From Trichaptum fuscoviolaceum (taxonomy: Eukaryota; Basidiomycota; Agaricomycetes; Hymenochaetales; Trichaptaceae): DNA of 64,000 nt. The notes beneath the pieces were generated by a model. That model saw only the letters and a list, made by a program, of their open reading frames with translations, made no database searches and was not told where the DNA came from. This document shows, in pieces, positions 22,396-35,147 of the stretch. The translations under genes and the position numbers were made by a program. The DNA lies in contig CAJSYZ010000011.1 in assembly GCA_910574455.1 (NCBI GenBank), positions 3,208,941 through 3,272,940 on the forward strand, read 5' to 3'. The number at the start of each line of letters is the position of its first letter. Position 1 is the first letter of the stretch.

Positions 22396-25300
22396 ATGAC
22401 TGCGCGTCGCCAGTCTTCAACAACGTCGTTGTCAAAGTATGCTCGTGTAAACTCACCGGACTTATCGAATCGATCACTGGACTTCTGCAATGCTTTCTGG
22501 GGCCCAAGTGACGGAGGTGTGGATGTCCTCTTCGCGCGAATGCGCGGCGGATTGAGGACGGTAGAAGAGTTGAAAGCTTTCTGGAAAGAGCGGTATGTTA
22601 TGCAATCTCTCTAACAGCCTTTCTAGTATTTAATTGCTATTTCATCTCCATACTCTTAGAGCTTCTATTGAGGAAGACTATGCAAAGCGTATGTCCAAGT
22701 TGGCGAAGCAGGCGTTAGGGAGAGATGAGATCGGGTATGTGCGGACAAGCTTTATGTTGATATATGGTACTGATACATCTACAGAGAGCTCAGAAACTCT
22801 CTAGATACGCTCCGCCTGGAAACGGACAGGCAAGCTATCTCACATCAAAATCTTGCACAACAACTACGGACAGAGCTCGAGAACCCAATCGCTGCTTTCT
22901 CCACCAGGCAGACACACTTTAAACGTGTTGCACAGGGTCTCATTGAAAAGGCGTATAAAAACAAGCAAGCACAAGAGCAACACGTCGCTCGGGCCAGAGA
23001 GAAATATGAGTCCGATTGCATGCGTATCAATTCATACACTGCGCAATCGACGCTTGTGCAGGGTAAGGACCTCGAGAAGATCCAGGCGAAGCTCGATCGC
23101 GCTCGCCAGACCGTCACAGCCAATGAGCGAGACTTCGCAAATTTTGCGCGAGAACTACAACGAACTGTAGAGAAATGGGAGCGTGATTGGAAATCATTTT
23201 GCGATGGGTGTCAGGACCTGGAGGAAGAACGGATAGAATTCATGAAAGACAATGTCTGGGCGTACGCCAATGCTGTCTCGACTGTATGTGTCTCTGACGA
23301 TGAGGTATGTTCTCGTTTCAGTGTATTGCTTCCATACAATATTGACACCTATAATTAGTCTTGCGAGCACATTCGTGTTGCACTGGAACAACTCGAACCT
23401 GAGCGTGACATGGAAAACTTCGTCCGGGATTATGGTACTGGCAGCGAAATCCCTGATCCACCGAAATTCATTAACTACACGAACCCAGAGGCTACTCAAA
23501 CTTCGCAGTCTCGGCAGATCCCACGTTATGCGCAGTTCCCCCGCACGTCGCAACGCCAGATGTCGATGGCGCAGGTTATGCGGACTCAAGTTCCAGAGGA
23601 AGAGCCGGCGGATGCTGGTATGGCAGGATTCGGTGCGGGCGGAGTTGTCAACGGGGTGTCTCGAGACGGGGAGCAGAGCCGGCCCTCGTCCACTGCGCCT
23701 GTAAACGGCGTGAATGGTGACTCTGTCTACGCTGCATCACCGACATCAGTTGCGGGCTCCCAAGTTCAGCAGGGTATCGTTGGCCCGCCGACAGGTCAGT
23801 CAGCTCCTGCACCGGCACTCAAATCCATGTTGAAGGTTGGCGACAATGCGTATGAAGTCGACCCGGACAAGGACCCTCAAGAACAAACTCGCACCGGGCC
23901 GGGATACATTTCTCCAGTTTCTATGGGTAGACCTGGTTCAGTGCCATCTACAGCCGGATCGAAGGTTGGCGCAGAGGATGATCCTCTCAAACGACAGATG
24001 ACTCAGCTAGTGAATAGCGCTGCAACGGGGCCAACCAGACGCACCAGTACGAACGTTACCAGACCAGGACATGTATCACCAGCTCCTATCACGACCGCTG
24101 TTGGTCGTAGTCCTGGGCCCTCTGGCTCAGCAGGTGGTAATTCGCTGAATGCACCACCCCCGGCGAGTCCATTGCATCAAACTGCTGAATCTGTGGTAGG
24201 CTCGTATCCGCCCTCGGCCTCCCGCCCAACGTCACCCGCTGTAAGCCCGAGTGGGCAAGCGCCTCCTGTTGCGGCATTCATGCAACCACCGCAGAGCAAA
24301 CCAACGTCTCCGCTCCCTGTCGAAGAAGTTTTAGCGTCTTACTCTCCTGCCCTTCCCGGAGAACGAAAGGCGCCGATTAGCAGATCGAATAGCCCTGGTG
24401 TCGGCCCGTCGCATAGTCACAGTCAGAGCCTTGGGTCAAATATCGCTCAAGCTGCGGCAAATAGGGCTAGTCTGATTGAACGACCAAGGAGTCGCGAGGG
24501 CTTTGCGGGCATTGGCTCAGGCGGCCGGACACCTAGTCCACAACCTAATCCTCCTCCAATGAACAACCCAAGTCGCATGAGCTTCACGGGTCCTCCGCCA
24601 ACAATGGGTGGCCCTGGCCGCATGGCAAGTCCATCGAAGAACCTGGGTATATCTTTAGACGAATCAGGGCGTGTCGCGCATGACGCTATGGCTGAGCAAT
24701 ATACAAGACAGCCACAACAGCCGCCTCAAGTGCAACCGCCGGTTCAACAACCATCTCACATGCACCAACAATCGTATGGTGGTCCACAGCGCTCCCAGAG
24801 CGTCAGCATGGCGCCTCCGGTCGGCCCACCTCCTGTAATTGGGCAGTCTTCATACGGCGGTCCACCTCCTGGCCCTTATCCTGGCCAACCTCAACAACAG
24901 CCGCCTTATGCGCAGACTCCAGCACCAGCGCCTGGCCCGCAACGTCAGCAATCGGTCTGGTATAATCCTCATGCTCCCCCTCCTCAACAACCTCCGCCAC
25001 CGCCTCAACAGTATGCACCTCCGCCCGCTCAAATCTCTTACGCTCCGCAACAACAACCTGCTTATGCACAGCCCGCGAATGGAACGCTGTCGCGTGGACC
25101 TTCTGCAAATGCATACTATAATCCGAACATGAATGGTGGTCCCAATGTCGGCCACGGATTCCGCGCACCTAGTCCGCAGCCTCAGCAAGTACGCAGGAGT
25201 CCATCGCCTATCCCTCCTCCTGCTGCAGGTGCTCCTACAGGACAATACATTGATGGACGGCCAGTATTATTCTATGGTAAGTCTTATTCACTTCTATCTT

Positions 25301-25520
25301 TCTGTCCCATTGCTGAAGGTCTGCTTCAATTGTCTTAACAGTGAAAGCTTTGTATGACTACCAAGCTACTATTGAGGAGGAATTTGATTTCCAATCGGGA
25401 GATGTGATAGCTGTTACATCCACACCAGAGGATGGTTGGTGGACTGGTGTTCTATTGGATGATTCTCGTCGCATACCCGGCAGGACCATTTTCCCTAGCA
25501 ACTTCGTTTGCCTGTTTTAA
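22396..25520 (+). CDS. F-BAR/SH3 cytokinesis protein (Cdc15/Imp2 type)
   Basis: Exons 22396-22592, 22660-22734, 22785-23304, 23359-25276 and 25342-25520 encode 962 residues. Residues about 28-310 are an F-BAR domain, opening with LDFCNAFWGPSDGGVDVLF and running through long helices. It would dimerise into a curved module that binds PI(4,5)P2 membrane. Residues about 330-900 are Pro/Ser/Gln-rich, disordered and full of SP/TP sites, as expected for a scaffold controlled by cell-cycle kinases. The last 60 residues are an SH3 domain (VKALYDYQ, EEFDFQSGD, EDGWWTG, FPSNFV). In yeasts this protein links the contractile ring and septum machinery to the plasma membrane at division. The first in-frame ATG directly before MTARRQSS was chosen. 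The SH3 lies on its own exon. Confidence 0.92.
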
Positions 25521-26111
25521 GGTCTGGCGATCATTTGTGTTAAGACCGTCTGTCTGCTCGATCTATGCTACACTACATACCTCTTTTGTTTCATTCATTA
25601 ACGGCTTGTTGTAATGTCTCGTTTCTCGCTCGCTCGATTCCCTTCTTATAATCTAACTTGGTCAATCGTTGGTTAAGGCGTTAGCTATCTCACATAGTGC
25701 CTGCTGGACTACAGCTTCATGTATATTCATGGTCGTGTTTTCATCTCGTATTGTCATCTCTATCCCGGGCGGATAAAACATCACTCTTTGTCGTAATATT
25801 CAAATTCGGAAAGTGTGCAACTGTTGTGCCGCATTTAGTAGTAGTAACATCTTCAAGAAGTTCTCCGCGACGACAACTTGAAGCAAATGAACCTTCCATG
25901 GTTTTGACGCGTCACCACCGAATATCCTGGGCCGAATCTACAGTATTCCTGCTGGGCAATTAAATACGTTAATCAGCCACTTCTGCTGGCTTTCGCTAAC
26001 AAAAAGGCACTCTGACACCATTCATTCTGGACTTGAAGTGACTCACTGCTATAGGCCATATACTATACTCGGCTTTATCGGGATTTTCATGTTCAGGCGT
26101 CAATCCTCCCA
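25521..26111. other. Intergenic spacer
   Basis: 3' region of the F-BAR gene and 5' region of the ABC gene. It contains isolated CAACTTGAAG and TAGTAGTAG words (25835-25885, 26030-26045) but no gene or other feature that I can support. Confidence 0.5.
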
Positions 26112-28004
26112 ATGTTTCTTCCTTCGCCCCACAGCGTACTTCTGAGAATTAGGAGCCCCATAATTTGTGCTAGGAATACACGAAAGGGATTATCTCGCCG
26201 TTTTTCCTCCTCTTTTATAGCGTCGTCGAACAAGAATCGAAATACCATCCTCCGAATTCCTACGGCAGACGTGTATCGATTTGGCGATGGAGGAAAGGCC
26301 ACACCTGTTTTCAAGGAGCTCGACTGGACTATAAATGAAGGTGAGAGCTGGGCCATCGTTGGTCCAGCTGGGAATGAAAAGTCGCATCTGTTGGAGGTAA
26401 AGTCAATGGTCTTTCTTCGCAAGAAAAACCTTCACAAACCCTTTCATATTACTGACTCTCTTGACTTATAGATGCTCCTGGGCTACATGCGCTTGTCGCC
26501 CCCACCTAAGGATGGACTATACCCCTTTTTGTTTAGCTCCAACCCTCCGAAAGATCCCCATCAATCTATCGCCCTCGTCTCTTTTGCAGCTCAGCGGCGA
26601 GGTGCAGGAGGGGCTTTTTACGATTACACTGCGCGCTACGGTGCCGTCAGAGACGAAGACAGACTCACGCTACGCGAAACACTTTTTGCTGACGACACGA
26701 GTGATTCAGCCCTTGCACAACTCGATTTGCTCGCGGAAAGACTTGACCTAAAGAATCTGCTTGACTTACCATTCATTGTTTTGAGTAATGGACAGACGCG
26801 GCGCGCACGGATCGCAAAGGCACTAATGAGCAGGCCTGAATTACTTCTCTTAGATGAGCCTTTGAGTAAGATTACTTTGTCCCTCCTCCCTGCTCAACGA
26901 TCTAATAGCTTTCTTCTTGTTAGCTGGCCTAGATATACAGCACCGACCTAAGCTGACAAATCTCCTCCACGAGATTCATGAAACCCAGAAGCCTCGTGTG
27001 CTCATGGCCCTTCGTCCTCAAGATCCTCTTCCAGACTGGATAAGTCACGTTCTTTTGATCGACGGGCAGAAGATACGCACGCGAACTCGGGATTCTATTA
27101 TGCCCACTTTTGAGCAGCAGAAAACTGGCGGTAGTGATGCCTCTGCGGAACTGCCCATTACTCACGGAAAGGTGCTCGTGAGTATGAAAGACGTCAATGT
27201 GAAATATCACGATCGACACGTAAGTTCGAACATATTGAAACACATTCCAGAAAGCGCGAGTCTGAGCATGCCTACATGATAGGTGCTTAAAAACATAAAC
27301 TGGACAATCAAAGAAGGCGAGAGATGGCACCTTCAAGGTCCCAATGGTACTTAAGAACTTATTGGTTCCTATTCTACATTTTAACAAGGCTTTTAAAAGG
27401 TTCAGGGAAGACAACTCTTCTATCTGTGCTCATGGGTGACCACCCTCAATCCTACACACAACCTCACCTTGTCCTCTTCTCGCAACATCGGAGACGTCAG
27501 CCTACAACGTCTCTGCAGCGATTAATAGGTGCAGCATCCCCCGAGATCTTTAATGCTTTTCCGCGGCGTCTCGGACCAAGCGCACTGTCCGTCCGCGACA
27601 CAATTGCAACGGGCTTTGAGAGCACTTTCTCGTTCCGTCCGAGGACACCCGAAATGGATAGGCGCATCACCGAGCTACTTGATCACCTAGGCCCTAAACG
27701 CTGGGGCTTGGATTTTGAAGCGGAGGGCTTCGACACTAAGCCGTTTGCATCTCTCCCACCGGGAGAACAGAGCCTTGTCCTGTTCATGCGCTCTCTTGTG
27801 AGCAAAGCACCGTTGCTTATCCTTGATGAAGTATTTGCGGGTATGGATAGTCGCATGATAGCAGCTGCGAGCGAATACCTCCGTAATCAACTGGATCCAA
27901 AGCAAGCTGTCGTATTCATAACACACTGGGAAGAGGAAGTACCGTGGGATGCCCGCTTTACCCGCAAAATCCGCTTGGAAGATGGTTATGCGAAGATTCA
28001 TTAG
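26112..28004 (+). CDS. Mitochondrial-type twin-cassette ABC ATPase (YDR061W-like)
   Basis: Exons 26112-26396, 26472-26865, 26924-27219, 27283-27346 and 27400-28004 give 547 residues. The first 35 residues are Arg/Ser-rich without acidic residues, like a mitochondrial presequence. Two ATP-binding cassettes and no membrane spans follow. Cassette 1 has a Walker-A-like VGPAGNEKS, a signature-like LSNGQTRRARIAKAL and Walker B ELLLLDEP. Cassette 2 has a normal GPNGSGKTT, LPPGEQ and LLILDEVFAGMD with a following H-loop (FITHWEEE). This layout matches the fungal family of soluble twin ATPases that includes yeast YDR061W, whose substrate is not established. The first P-loop has Glu where a Gly is expected before Lys, so site 1 may be weak or inactive. 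Confidence 0.85.
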
Positions 28005-28258
28005 CGATGTTCGTTATCGCACTCACTCCCTTCATGATCAATCTATTTCATCATGCAGTCATCGACGGACATTACCACTGCGCGTGTATATTTAGTGACG
28101 GTAACGGTCGCAAATGTATGGTGTCTGACAAGACAGGGCTAAAAAGTATTGAGAAAAGCGAACGAGCCCTTCAATCAGAAGAGATAAGAACCCGCACACT
28201 CTTTGTTAATCGGATTGTTTCAGTAAGGTTGGATCGTAAATGAGGTGGAAAGCCATGA

Positions 28259-29858
28259 TTACCATCCACCCCTTCCCCGTCCTCTACCCCAGGAGTTGCC
28301 CCCTCTGGCTGTGTATGCACCACCACGCCCACCTATGAATATGGCTTGAGCTATCAAATAATACGACATAGGACTTTGACTTACGACCTCTGTTCTTACT
28401 ACTACCTCTGACTGAACTCCACCCATCGTCAGCACCCCTTTCCTTCTTTCTTTCCTCTTCTCGTTTCTTATCTCTTTCGATTTTCGCCATCACAGTGCAC
28501 AACTTGCCCTTGCAGGCTACCTTGTGTTCAGGGCATATAGGTTTATCCCAATCAACCTTGAGAGGCTCTTGATCAGTCCACAGTGACTCGTATGCCTCTT
28601 CTTTGTCTTCTTTTTCTTCTACGGTTGCTACGGGCATGCCGTTTGGCAGGATGATCTCCGCACTACTCGGAAGATCCATAGAGTCTAAGGATGGGTATGA
28701 GGGCAACATCATCCCCGGTGGTGTATCCCACCCTGAACTCGAGCTCGAACCTCGAACCGCAGGTAAACCTGGTGGAGGCCCGAGACCAGGCGGAGGCCCT
28801 AAAGGATTACCTGCGAAACTTAGAGTGCTTGTATGTGAATGACCGGACCCTTCTGAAGACGTCCGCGACGGCCCTATCGGAAAAGTTATTAGATTTCGAC
28901 GGAAGCTTTATCAGGTAAGCATACAAACATTCTACTACAGCCTTCGGAGATGGGCGTGGTTTTGAGGTTCCGGACATGACGTCCGCCCAGGACTTCTTGG
29001 GTTTTGACGGGGACGGTGCAATGATCGAGGTTGTCGGTATACCGGCTTTCTTCCTCTCAGTCCAAGCGGCAGATCCAACTAAGTTATTTTAATTATTTGA
29101 TTAGCGCTATCATTTCCTTCGCGGTTTTAATCATGTTATCAAACCTGGAACTGGCCTAATGTCGGCTGGTTTGGGCCTCGGAAATTTGGCAATAGGTAGC
29201 GAGAGGCAAAGAGGACGATCTGCATGACTTTCGGGAGGAGGGTCGCAGAACCAAGTCTCCGGATACGGATTTGTTACGAATTTGCTATATAGAAAGGTTA
29301 GTAAACATGAGAAGAACAATAGGAGGAATTGAACCTCTGTTCTTGACAGTAGCTTGTGAACCAATGATCCTCAACATCAATGCGCCTCCAACCTTAGAAA
29401 ATTATGCTTCAATTGCTTCATATTGATGAATGATATTTATTACTCACCGCTCTTCTGAACTTTGCGATCGTTTTCGTGAGAGCAATAATATACCCGGCTT
29501 TCTTTATCCTTTTCGTCGGACCCCGGATTCTTCAAGAATTCGCTCCATTTGTGAAGACCAAGCAAAGCATTCTCTTTTGCTTCACTTTTTAGAATTTCGA
29601 TGATCACCATGTTGGGTGCCTATGCGTGCATGAGCTCTGCCAGTGGAATACGCAGTTACAGCTAGATGTCACTCGACGTACCGAAGGTTTATGGTAGATA
29701 GCAAGCAGATACTCTTGGCCAATGCACGACGCAATCCAGTGTGCAAATTCGAGTCGATCTTCCGGTATCAACATGCTTGCATGCAAAGGATACGGATAAT
29801 GTACTACGAGGTATTTGAAGTCCCCAATACCTGGGGGTGTTGGCACGCGCTTCGGCAT
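28259..29858 (-). CDS. 397-residue protein with RGG tail, likely RNA-associated
   Basis: Seven exons (29858-29682, 29619-29448, 29392-29335, 29284-29145, 29078-28929, 28810-28388, 28332-28259) close exactly at 397 residues. The N-terminal half has conserved-looking aromatic sequence (YLVVHYPYPLHASML, RVYYCSHENDRK, YPETWFCDPPP). The middle has SWADVMSGTSKPRPSP and Pro/Gly repeats. The C-terminal part has PICPEHKVACKGKLCTVM, with three spaced Cys that could bind metal, then a Lys/Glu helix and a Gly/Arg tail (GGRGGAYTARGG, GRGRGRGG), which in other proteins binds RNA. I do not recognise the family. The gene converges on the ABC ATPase with a 254-bp gap. An alternative upstream ATG at 29897 would add 13 residues. 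Confidence 0.75.
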
Positions 29859-29897
29859 TGTTATCAGTTGAGGTAGATCAAAGAATGTGTTCAACAC

Positions 29898-30297
29898 TGT
29901 ATGGCATGAAGCTACTAGTAAAGAGAGTGAGATGGTCGTGGTTCAGGACAAGGGCCTAGATAGTCATTATACGTGTCCGAGTTCGAGCTGCTTGTATATA
30001 TTCTGAACAAAGGAAAGACAAACAAGCGCAATCAGCCTGAGCCTGCCAGTGAGCTGACTCGGAGGGCGCTTGCTATCTCGGCAGCTTTCCTTTCAGCCTT
30101 TGAATGGTTTTGATTTGCGTTCCAGACCATAGTACTCGTGTCATCCTCGCGTAACGTCGCAAAACACGTTGTTGATCATCCCATGTTCATTATAGTAATA
30201 CGTGGTTGCGTTTCCAAAGCTGAAAGTACAGGATAGTTCGCTCGCATAAAGGCATATTGCATATGTGGCATAAAAGGGTGTGCATGGATAAACAGAA
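29898..30297. other. Spacer without supported gene
   Basis: 3' flank of the following minus-strand gene. Contains a small island of palindromic words near 30033-30065 (CAGCCTGAGCCTGCCAGTG). Nothing else supported. Confidence 0.5.
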
Positions 30298-31482
30298 TTA
30301 AAAGAAAAGGTCTTCGTGGGAGACAACGGAGTAATCGCACAGGAGTCGTTTAGGCGAGCGGAATAACAAATGAGGAATGATTGCAAAGGTAGCAAAGAAC
30401 CAGATCTCATGATTGAGGCTCACATAGCTGATGACGGCTGATAGGAGCAAAACCATCAATAAGAAAGCGGACATCCGAAGCAAGTAGCCTGTGAAGGACG
30501 ATTTATACCAGTAACTAAAGCGTTTGCGAGCAAAGTTTATTTTGTCCTCGTGTTCTACGTAAAAGCCGAAGGTAAGAAGTTGTGTCAGACTACATGAACG
30601 TAACACGCACCGACGACAGTTATGTACCCGTGCTGCTGCGTCAGGGTGTACAGAGCCAAAGGAGACAGGTGATTAGGGTCCGAAGGTGTAAAAAGATCCC
30701 AGCGACCTGGAATCAAGAACTAACGAACATCGTTGAGAACAATTATATTACTGGATAATTTTCGAGCTCAAACCTCCAACTCATCGATATTCCATTTCTT
30801 CAAGATCTGATCGATACGCAAGCTTCCATCCGAGTCTACAGGAAAGCATTCTGTAACCATGAGCTTCTCGTGTAACTCCCAAGGGTCTATCCTCTTGCTC
30901 CTTGAGCCCGCGGGTCCTTTCCTCCACCTTAGACGTACGCAAACGTGACTGTGTGTTTATCAGAAACGATCAATGAGTTGTCTGTAACACCACTCACCCT
31001 TCTTTGAATTTCGGTTTGCGACGGTCGGGGTTGAAGTATGCAGTCCAATCAACATAGTCGAACGAAAGTTTGTCATAAACCCGAAGGATACGAATACATC
31101 TAAGGAAATTGCGCCAAGTGATGTTCTGCCAGTAGTACTTCACTATGGCGTAGTACTTCGAGAGGAAATTCTTCAGGATTAGACGCTTAGCATCAACATA
31201 CTTCTGAACGGTGACCCGACACGATGATGCTATGTTCTTGATAACTTCCTTCCTATCAGCAATTTCGTGCGTAATCCGTTGGATGACGAAGCTGTTTTGA
31301 AGCCTGTACCATACACGTAGAACGTAGATGGCTAGCTTCACGGTAGTCCAGAATGGAAGGTACATAATCACAGCAACCCCCATACGGACTTTCGAGCGAA
31401 GGATGACCGCAACAGAACTGAGCTGAAGGTATGGTCCTTCTGAGGTAACGGGGTTTGTAGCTTCAGCGTCGTTCGCGTCCAT
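30298..31482 (-). CDS. 341-residue membrane protein, family unknown
   Basis: Exons 31482-30998, 30948-30774, 30719-30611 and 30554-30298 give 341 residues. An N-terminal hydrophobic stretch (about 33-60, MGVAVIMYLPFWTTVKLAIYV read in parts) and two adjacent C-terminal segments (around LLRMSAFLLMVLLLSAVISYV and IWFFATFAIIPHLLF, each read in parts) look membrane-embedded. Between them is a basic helical region rich in Lys, Arg and Tyr. There is no signal peptide cleavage site or catalytic motif that I recognise. Start chosen at the ATG followed by an acidic stretch DANDAEATNP. It is transcribed divergently from the gene starting at 31977. Confidence 0.7.
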
Positions 31483-31976
31483 TGTGTGATGGTGTGTTTA
31501 GTGTAGTGAGTAGGTGTAGAGAAGAGTTCGAAGAGAGAGAGGGATATTGATCAACAGATCGAAAGCGGGGGAGATTTGAACTATGCAAAAAACCACAAGA
31601 TGAAACTGTGGCTTCCTCGGGTATTTCAGTTGTGGCTAACATCAGCCACCAGAGCTAGAACAACATTTCCAAGCAATAGGCCCGTTTCCAAGTCGATTCT
31701 GAAAGAGGTTGCCCATTCTTTGCGCAAAATACAAGGCAGTAAGCGACAAGGAGTACTGCAGCTCAAGACCGTTGGAAGAAGGAGATATAAGGGATGCCTA
31801 CTTTAGGCATAGCAAGTCTTGAACCCTTAAAAACTTGAATCAATTGGCACGTGACGTTGACGCGTCGCGACGCGACAGCGCAATCGTATTCTCTGCTCTG
31901 TTACTTCACTCCTGGTGTCCACCGCCGTCTCTTAGAGCTACATCTAAACCTTTTAGCAAGAGCGTAGTAACCCAAA
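31483..31976. promoter_or_regulatory. Divergent intergenic region, likely two promoters
   Basis: 494 bp separate two divergent start codons. No repeated operator-like motif is evident, and the assignment rests only on gene orientation. Confidence 0.4.
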
Positions 31977-33314
31977 ATGCACGCGACATCAATCATCGAT
32001 TCATCCTTGAAATCGAAGAACAGCTATATTGTGTTGCATTATGGCGAGGAGAGCCTTATTCTTGGTCTCAATCATATCCATCGCTTTTCCGTGAGTCCTC
32101 GTAACGCAGCTTGAAGAATAGACTTACATATGCATGCTTCATAGAGTATACAAAGTATCGCTGCGAAAGAATGGAAAATACCCAAAGACTGTGTCGTCAT
32201 TGAAACGAACGAGCTTGATATATGTAGGGGACAATTCGCGCGGATTCATGAGGATTCTTGGGACGATATTAAAGACATTGTCGGAAATGTACGGATACGC
32301 TCGAAGGAGCCGGAGAGAAGAGTCGTGAATTTGAGTGAGTTGATCTCTTCGGTGATGATATATGAGTTGTTGATACACATATGTACATTTTCTTCGTCGC
32401 TACCAGATGCATCGACACCGCGTAATTCAAGGTATACTGTCCGCCCAGACACAGAAATTGACGAAGAAGATGAAGTGGAGCATCAGACAAGGAGCGACAG
32501 CGATAGCGCAAGATATGTCGTTGTACCAGAATCCAAGGCGAGCGATCCGCATACGACACCTTTGACGACTTTCAGCCGCGAGAGCTCAGCAACAGTGGTA
32601 GCAGCTGAACTTACAGACGAGCGTGAATTAGGTCAGATAAAAACTCTGGTTTATGACATGAGTTAACCTCACCGCACCCAGACCCTCTTCACTTATTCAG
32701 TGATGAGCTCGATAATGAATCGGAAACGCAAATTGAGGATGACGCTACCATTACTGAGAGCGAATTGGACACTGCGGTTCCCTCAGATGAGGCAGCGCAA
32801 CAATACCATGCTGAAGATCGTGACCTCGAACAAGATGGTATATTCCTTCTTCCAGTGCTTATGCTAGAGCTCAATATTTTATCTTTAAGACCGTTCGCCG
32901 TCGACTTCCCGAGCAGCGAATTCATTGCAAGAAGCGGACCAATCTACAGCATCTGTTAGTGCTCCGGGTCGGGTCCTGATTGCTATAGAAGCACCGTATC
33001 TAGATTTAGAACCAATCAGCTTCAGTGTTCGATGTAAGCATACAGTCTCGGCTGTTCTTCGGGGTGCATGCAAGAAACATTTCAGGATCGACTATCATAG
33101 GTCTGTTCTGCCTTTTCTTACTTCCATGTCATCTTAATAAACTAACTTTCCGAACAGGGCAACTCTTCAGATGGTCGTTAAGGACAACAAAGGGAAGACA
33201 TGTTACATCCCTTGTGACGACCATGCAACCATGGAATCGCTTGAAGTTGTGGACAATCAGACGTTCGTCCTCATCATGAGAGAGGAGGACGAAGAAGAAG
33301 ATGAAAGCGAATGA
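31977..33314 (+). CDS. 350-residue acidic protein with possible C-terminal ubiquitin-like fold
   Basis: Six exons (31977-32090, 32145-32334, 32407-32631, 32682-32837, 32890-33100, 33158-33314) close exactly at 350 residues. The middle (about residues 105-235) is Asp/Glu/Ser/Thr-rich and likely disordered. The last about 95 residues alternate short hydrophobic strands with one helix (RVLIAIEAPYL, ISFSVRCKHTVSAVL, ATLQMVVKDNKG, TFVLIMREED). This order resembles a beta-grasp, SUMO-like or Rad60-like domain with a helix after strand 2. No diGly end is present: the protein ends in a Glu/Asp run. The fold assignment is a pattern guess; the splice model is firm. Confidence 0.65.
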
Positions 33315-33781
33315 CTACAGGAACGGCACTTCGCCCGCAAAATTGTTTCTCGATATCTGATATGCATATCAAGTTGGCCGAATCTCACCATGCTTTTTAT
33401 TGCTCTCCTTTGGTCACTGTCTGTGGATGCAAAGATATTTGGTGGGGTCGATTGTATCATCTTCATTGCTCTTCATGGTTTTCTTGTTGTCATCAAATAG
33501 TTCTGTCATTTCTTACTCCACATCTTGCATCTTTCCTCACTCATCTCGCTATCCTTCATATGAATACAACTTGGTATTACAGTCTACGCAGACCTACTCG
33601 CTATCCATATGTTATACATGCAACTACATGTAATTCGCAAAGTCACATCCGCACGAGTGATGCATCGCATGAGAACATCGTAAGACTATTGTACAAACTA
33701 AGTCTCTATCTATCTAATGAAAGGGCCTAACCAAAGTATAAAGGTGGTATACAAGAGCACGGTGGTGCATCAGCCTCAACA
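33315..33781. other. Convergent 3' region
   Basis: Lies between two convergent genes. Short open frames only; nothing supported. Confidence 0.5.
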
Positions 33782-35147
33782 TTAGGCCTTTACTAGGTTC
33801 GGGCACTCTTTGCCCTGCTCTAAGTCTGATAAGTTCTGTAATGTCGTCTTCGCAATTGAATCGAGCGCCTAACAGCAGAGTTAGACAAAAATCCATCATC
33901 ATACTAAGAAAGAGGTTACTCACCTCCTTCGTGAGGAAGGCCTGATGTCCGGAAACGAATACATTATAGAAACTAAGGAGACGGCTGAAGACATCGTCGT
34001 GCATGATTGTTCCGCTCCCATCTCGGAAGAAATACTCTTCTTCATGCTCATACACATCCAGTCCTACTGCACCGATATGTCCGCTCTTGAGATTTTGTAT
34101 CAGTGCTGTGGTGTCAATCAATGCACCTCTACTCGTATTCACGATGACAACACCCTTCTTTGTGAGCCCGAGCGTCTCCTCGTTCAGTAAATACTTCGTC
34201 GAAGGTAACAGCGGGCAATGAAGTGATATGATATCCGCGCGACTTAGCAACTCAGGCAAGTCGACATAGGTCAGACCCGCTTCTAATGCGGCAGCTTCGT
34301 TCGGATAGGGGTCGTATGCGAGGACGTCGCATCCGAAGCCATGTGAGAGAATCTTGCCGGTGATCATGCCTATCTTGCCCGTACCGATTATTCCGACTGT
34401 CTTCCCCTGCAGGTTGAAGCCGACGAGCCCAGATAGAAGGAAATTGCCTTCGCGGACGCGGTTGTATGCTTTGTGGCTACCAGCCGGTGAGCTATGTTCA
34501 CAGAGACGAAGGATAGGAAGACGTACTATTTACGAACAACGGTCAAGATCGTTCCGACAGCGAACTAAAACGTGTGTTAATTATCAACGACGACTCGGAT
34601 GGCTATATGCGAACCTCGGCAACTGAAAAGAAGCGAAGATTAAGCCCTGATGAGTGTGAGTATACAAAAAATTGCAGAAGACGCACCAGCTTCTGGCGAA
34701 TATGCCGGGACACGGACAACTGGAATTCCCAACTCTGCTGCTTTCTTCAAATCTACCTGCGCGAATAAGTCATTTGCCATACACATAGTCCGGGAGAGCA
34801 CCTACATTGTTAAAACCTGCACACTGAATTGCAAACATTAAATGTCGTCAGGATAAGTTTGTAACAGCTAGAACTCACCCGTAAAGCAATATATCGTATA
34901 CCTTGATTGTACAGCTCCTGTAACGTCTTCTCATCCGCCAAGTCGTTGACGAATATGCAAACGGCATCGTGTCCGGACGCTAATAGCACGGTATGGCTAT
35001 CCAATCGGTGAGGAATGTAGGTAATTTGATGAGGGTCGCCTTTATCGAACGTATGAGCATCATACTAGAGAGTGGAATCGTCAGACTACTTCTTTCTGAT
35101 ATGCAGAGCTCACATACCTCCTTTGTGCTGTAGAACGCAATCCGCAT
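33782..35147 (-). CDS. D-lactate dehydrogenase (D-2-hydroxyacid dehydrogenase family)
   Basis: Eight exons (35147-35118, 35064-34879, 34823-34806, 34756-34687, 34622-34615, 34564-34527, 34491-33924, 33868-33782) give 334 residues, the usual length. It reduces pyruvate to D-lactate (or a related 2-oxoacid) with NADH in the cytosol. Visible hallmarks are MRIAFYSTKEYD at the start, CAGFNNVDLKKA, the Rossmann motif VGIIGTGKIGM, SLHCPLLPSTKYLLN, VVIVNTSRGALIDT and GLDVYEHEEEYFF. The catalytic His is in SGHQAFLTKE, with the active-site Arg in NTSRG and Glu in VYEHEEE. Start chosen from the family's conserved beginning. Exons 3 and 5 are only 18 and 8 nt long, yet the frame and the conserved sequence require them. 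Confidence 0.93.

Noticed and set aside
24803..25245. Several antisense frames opposite the F-BAR gene
   Set aside because: Shadow of the Pro/Gln-rich linker, whose biased codons keep other frames open.
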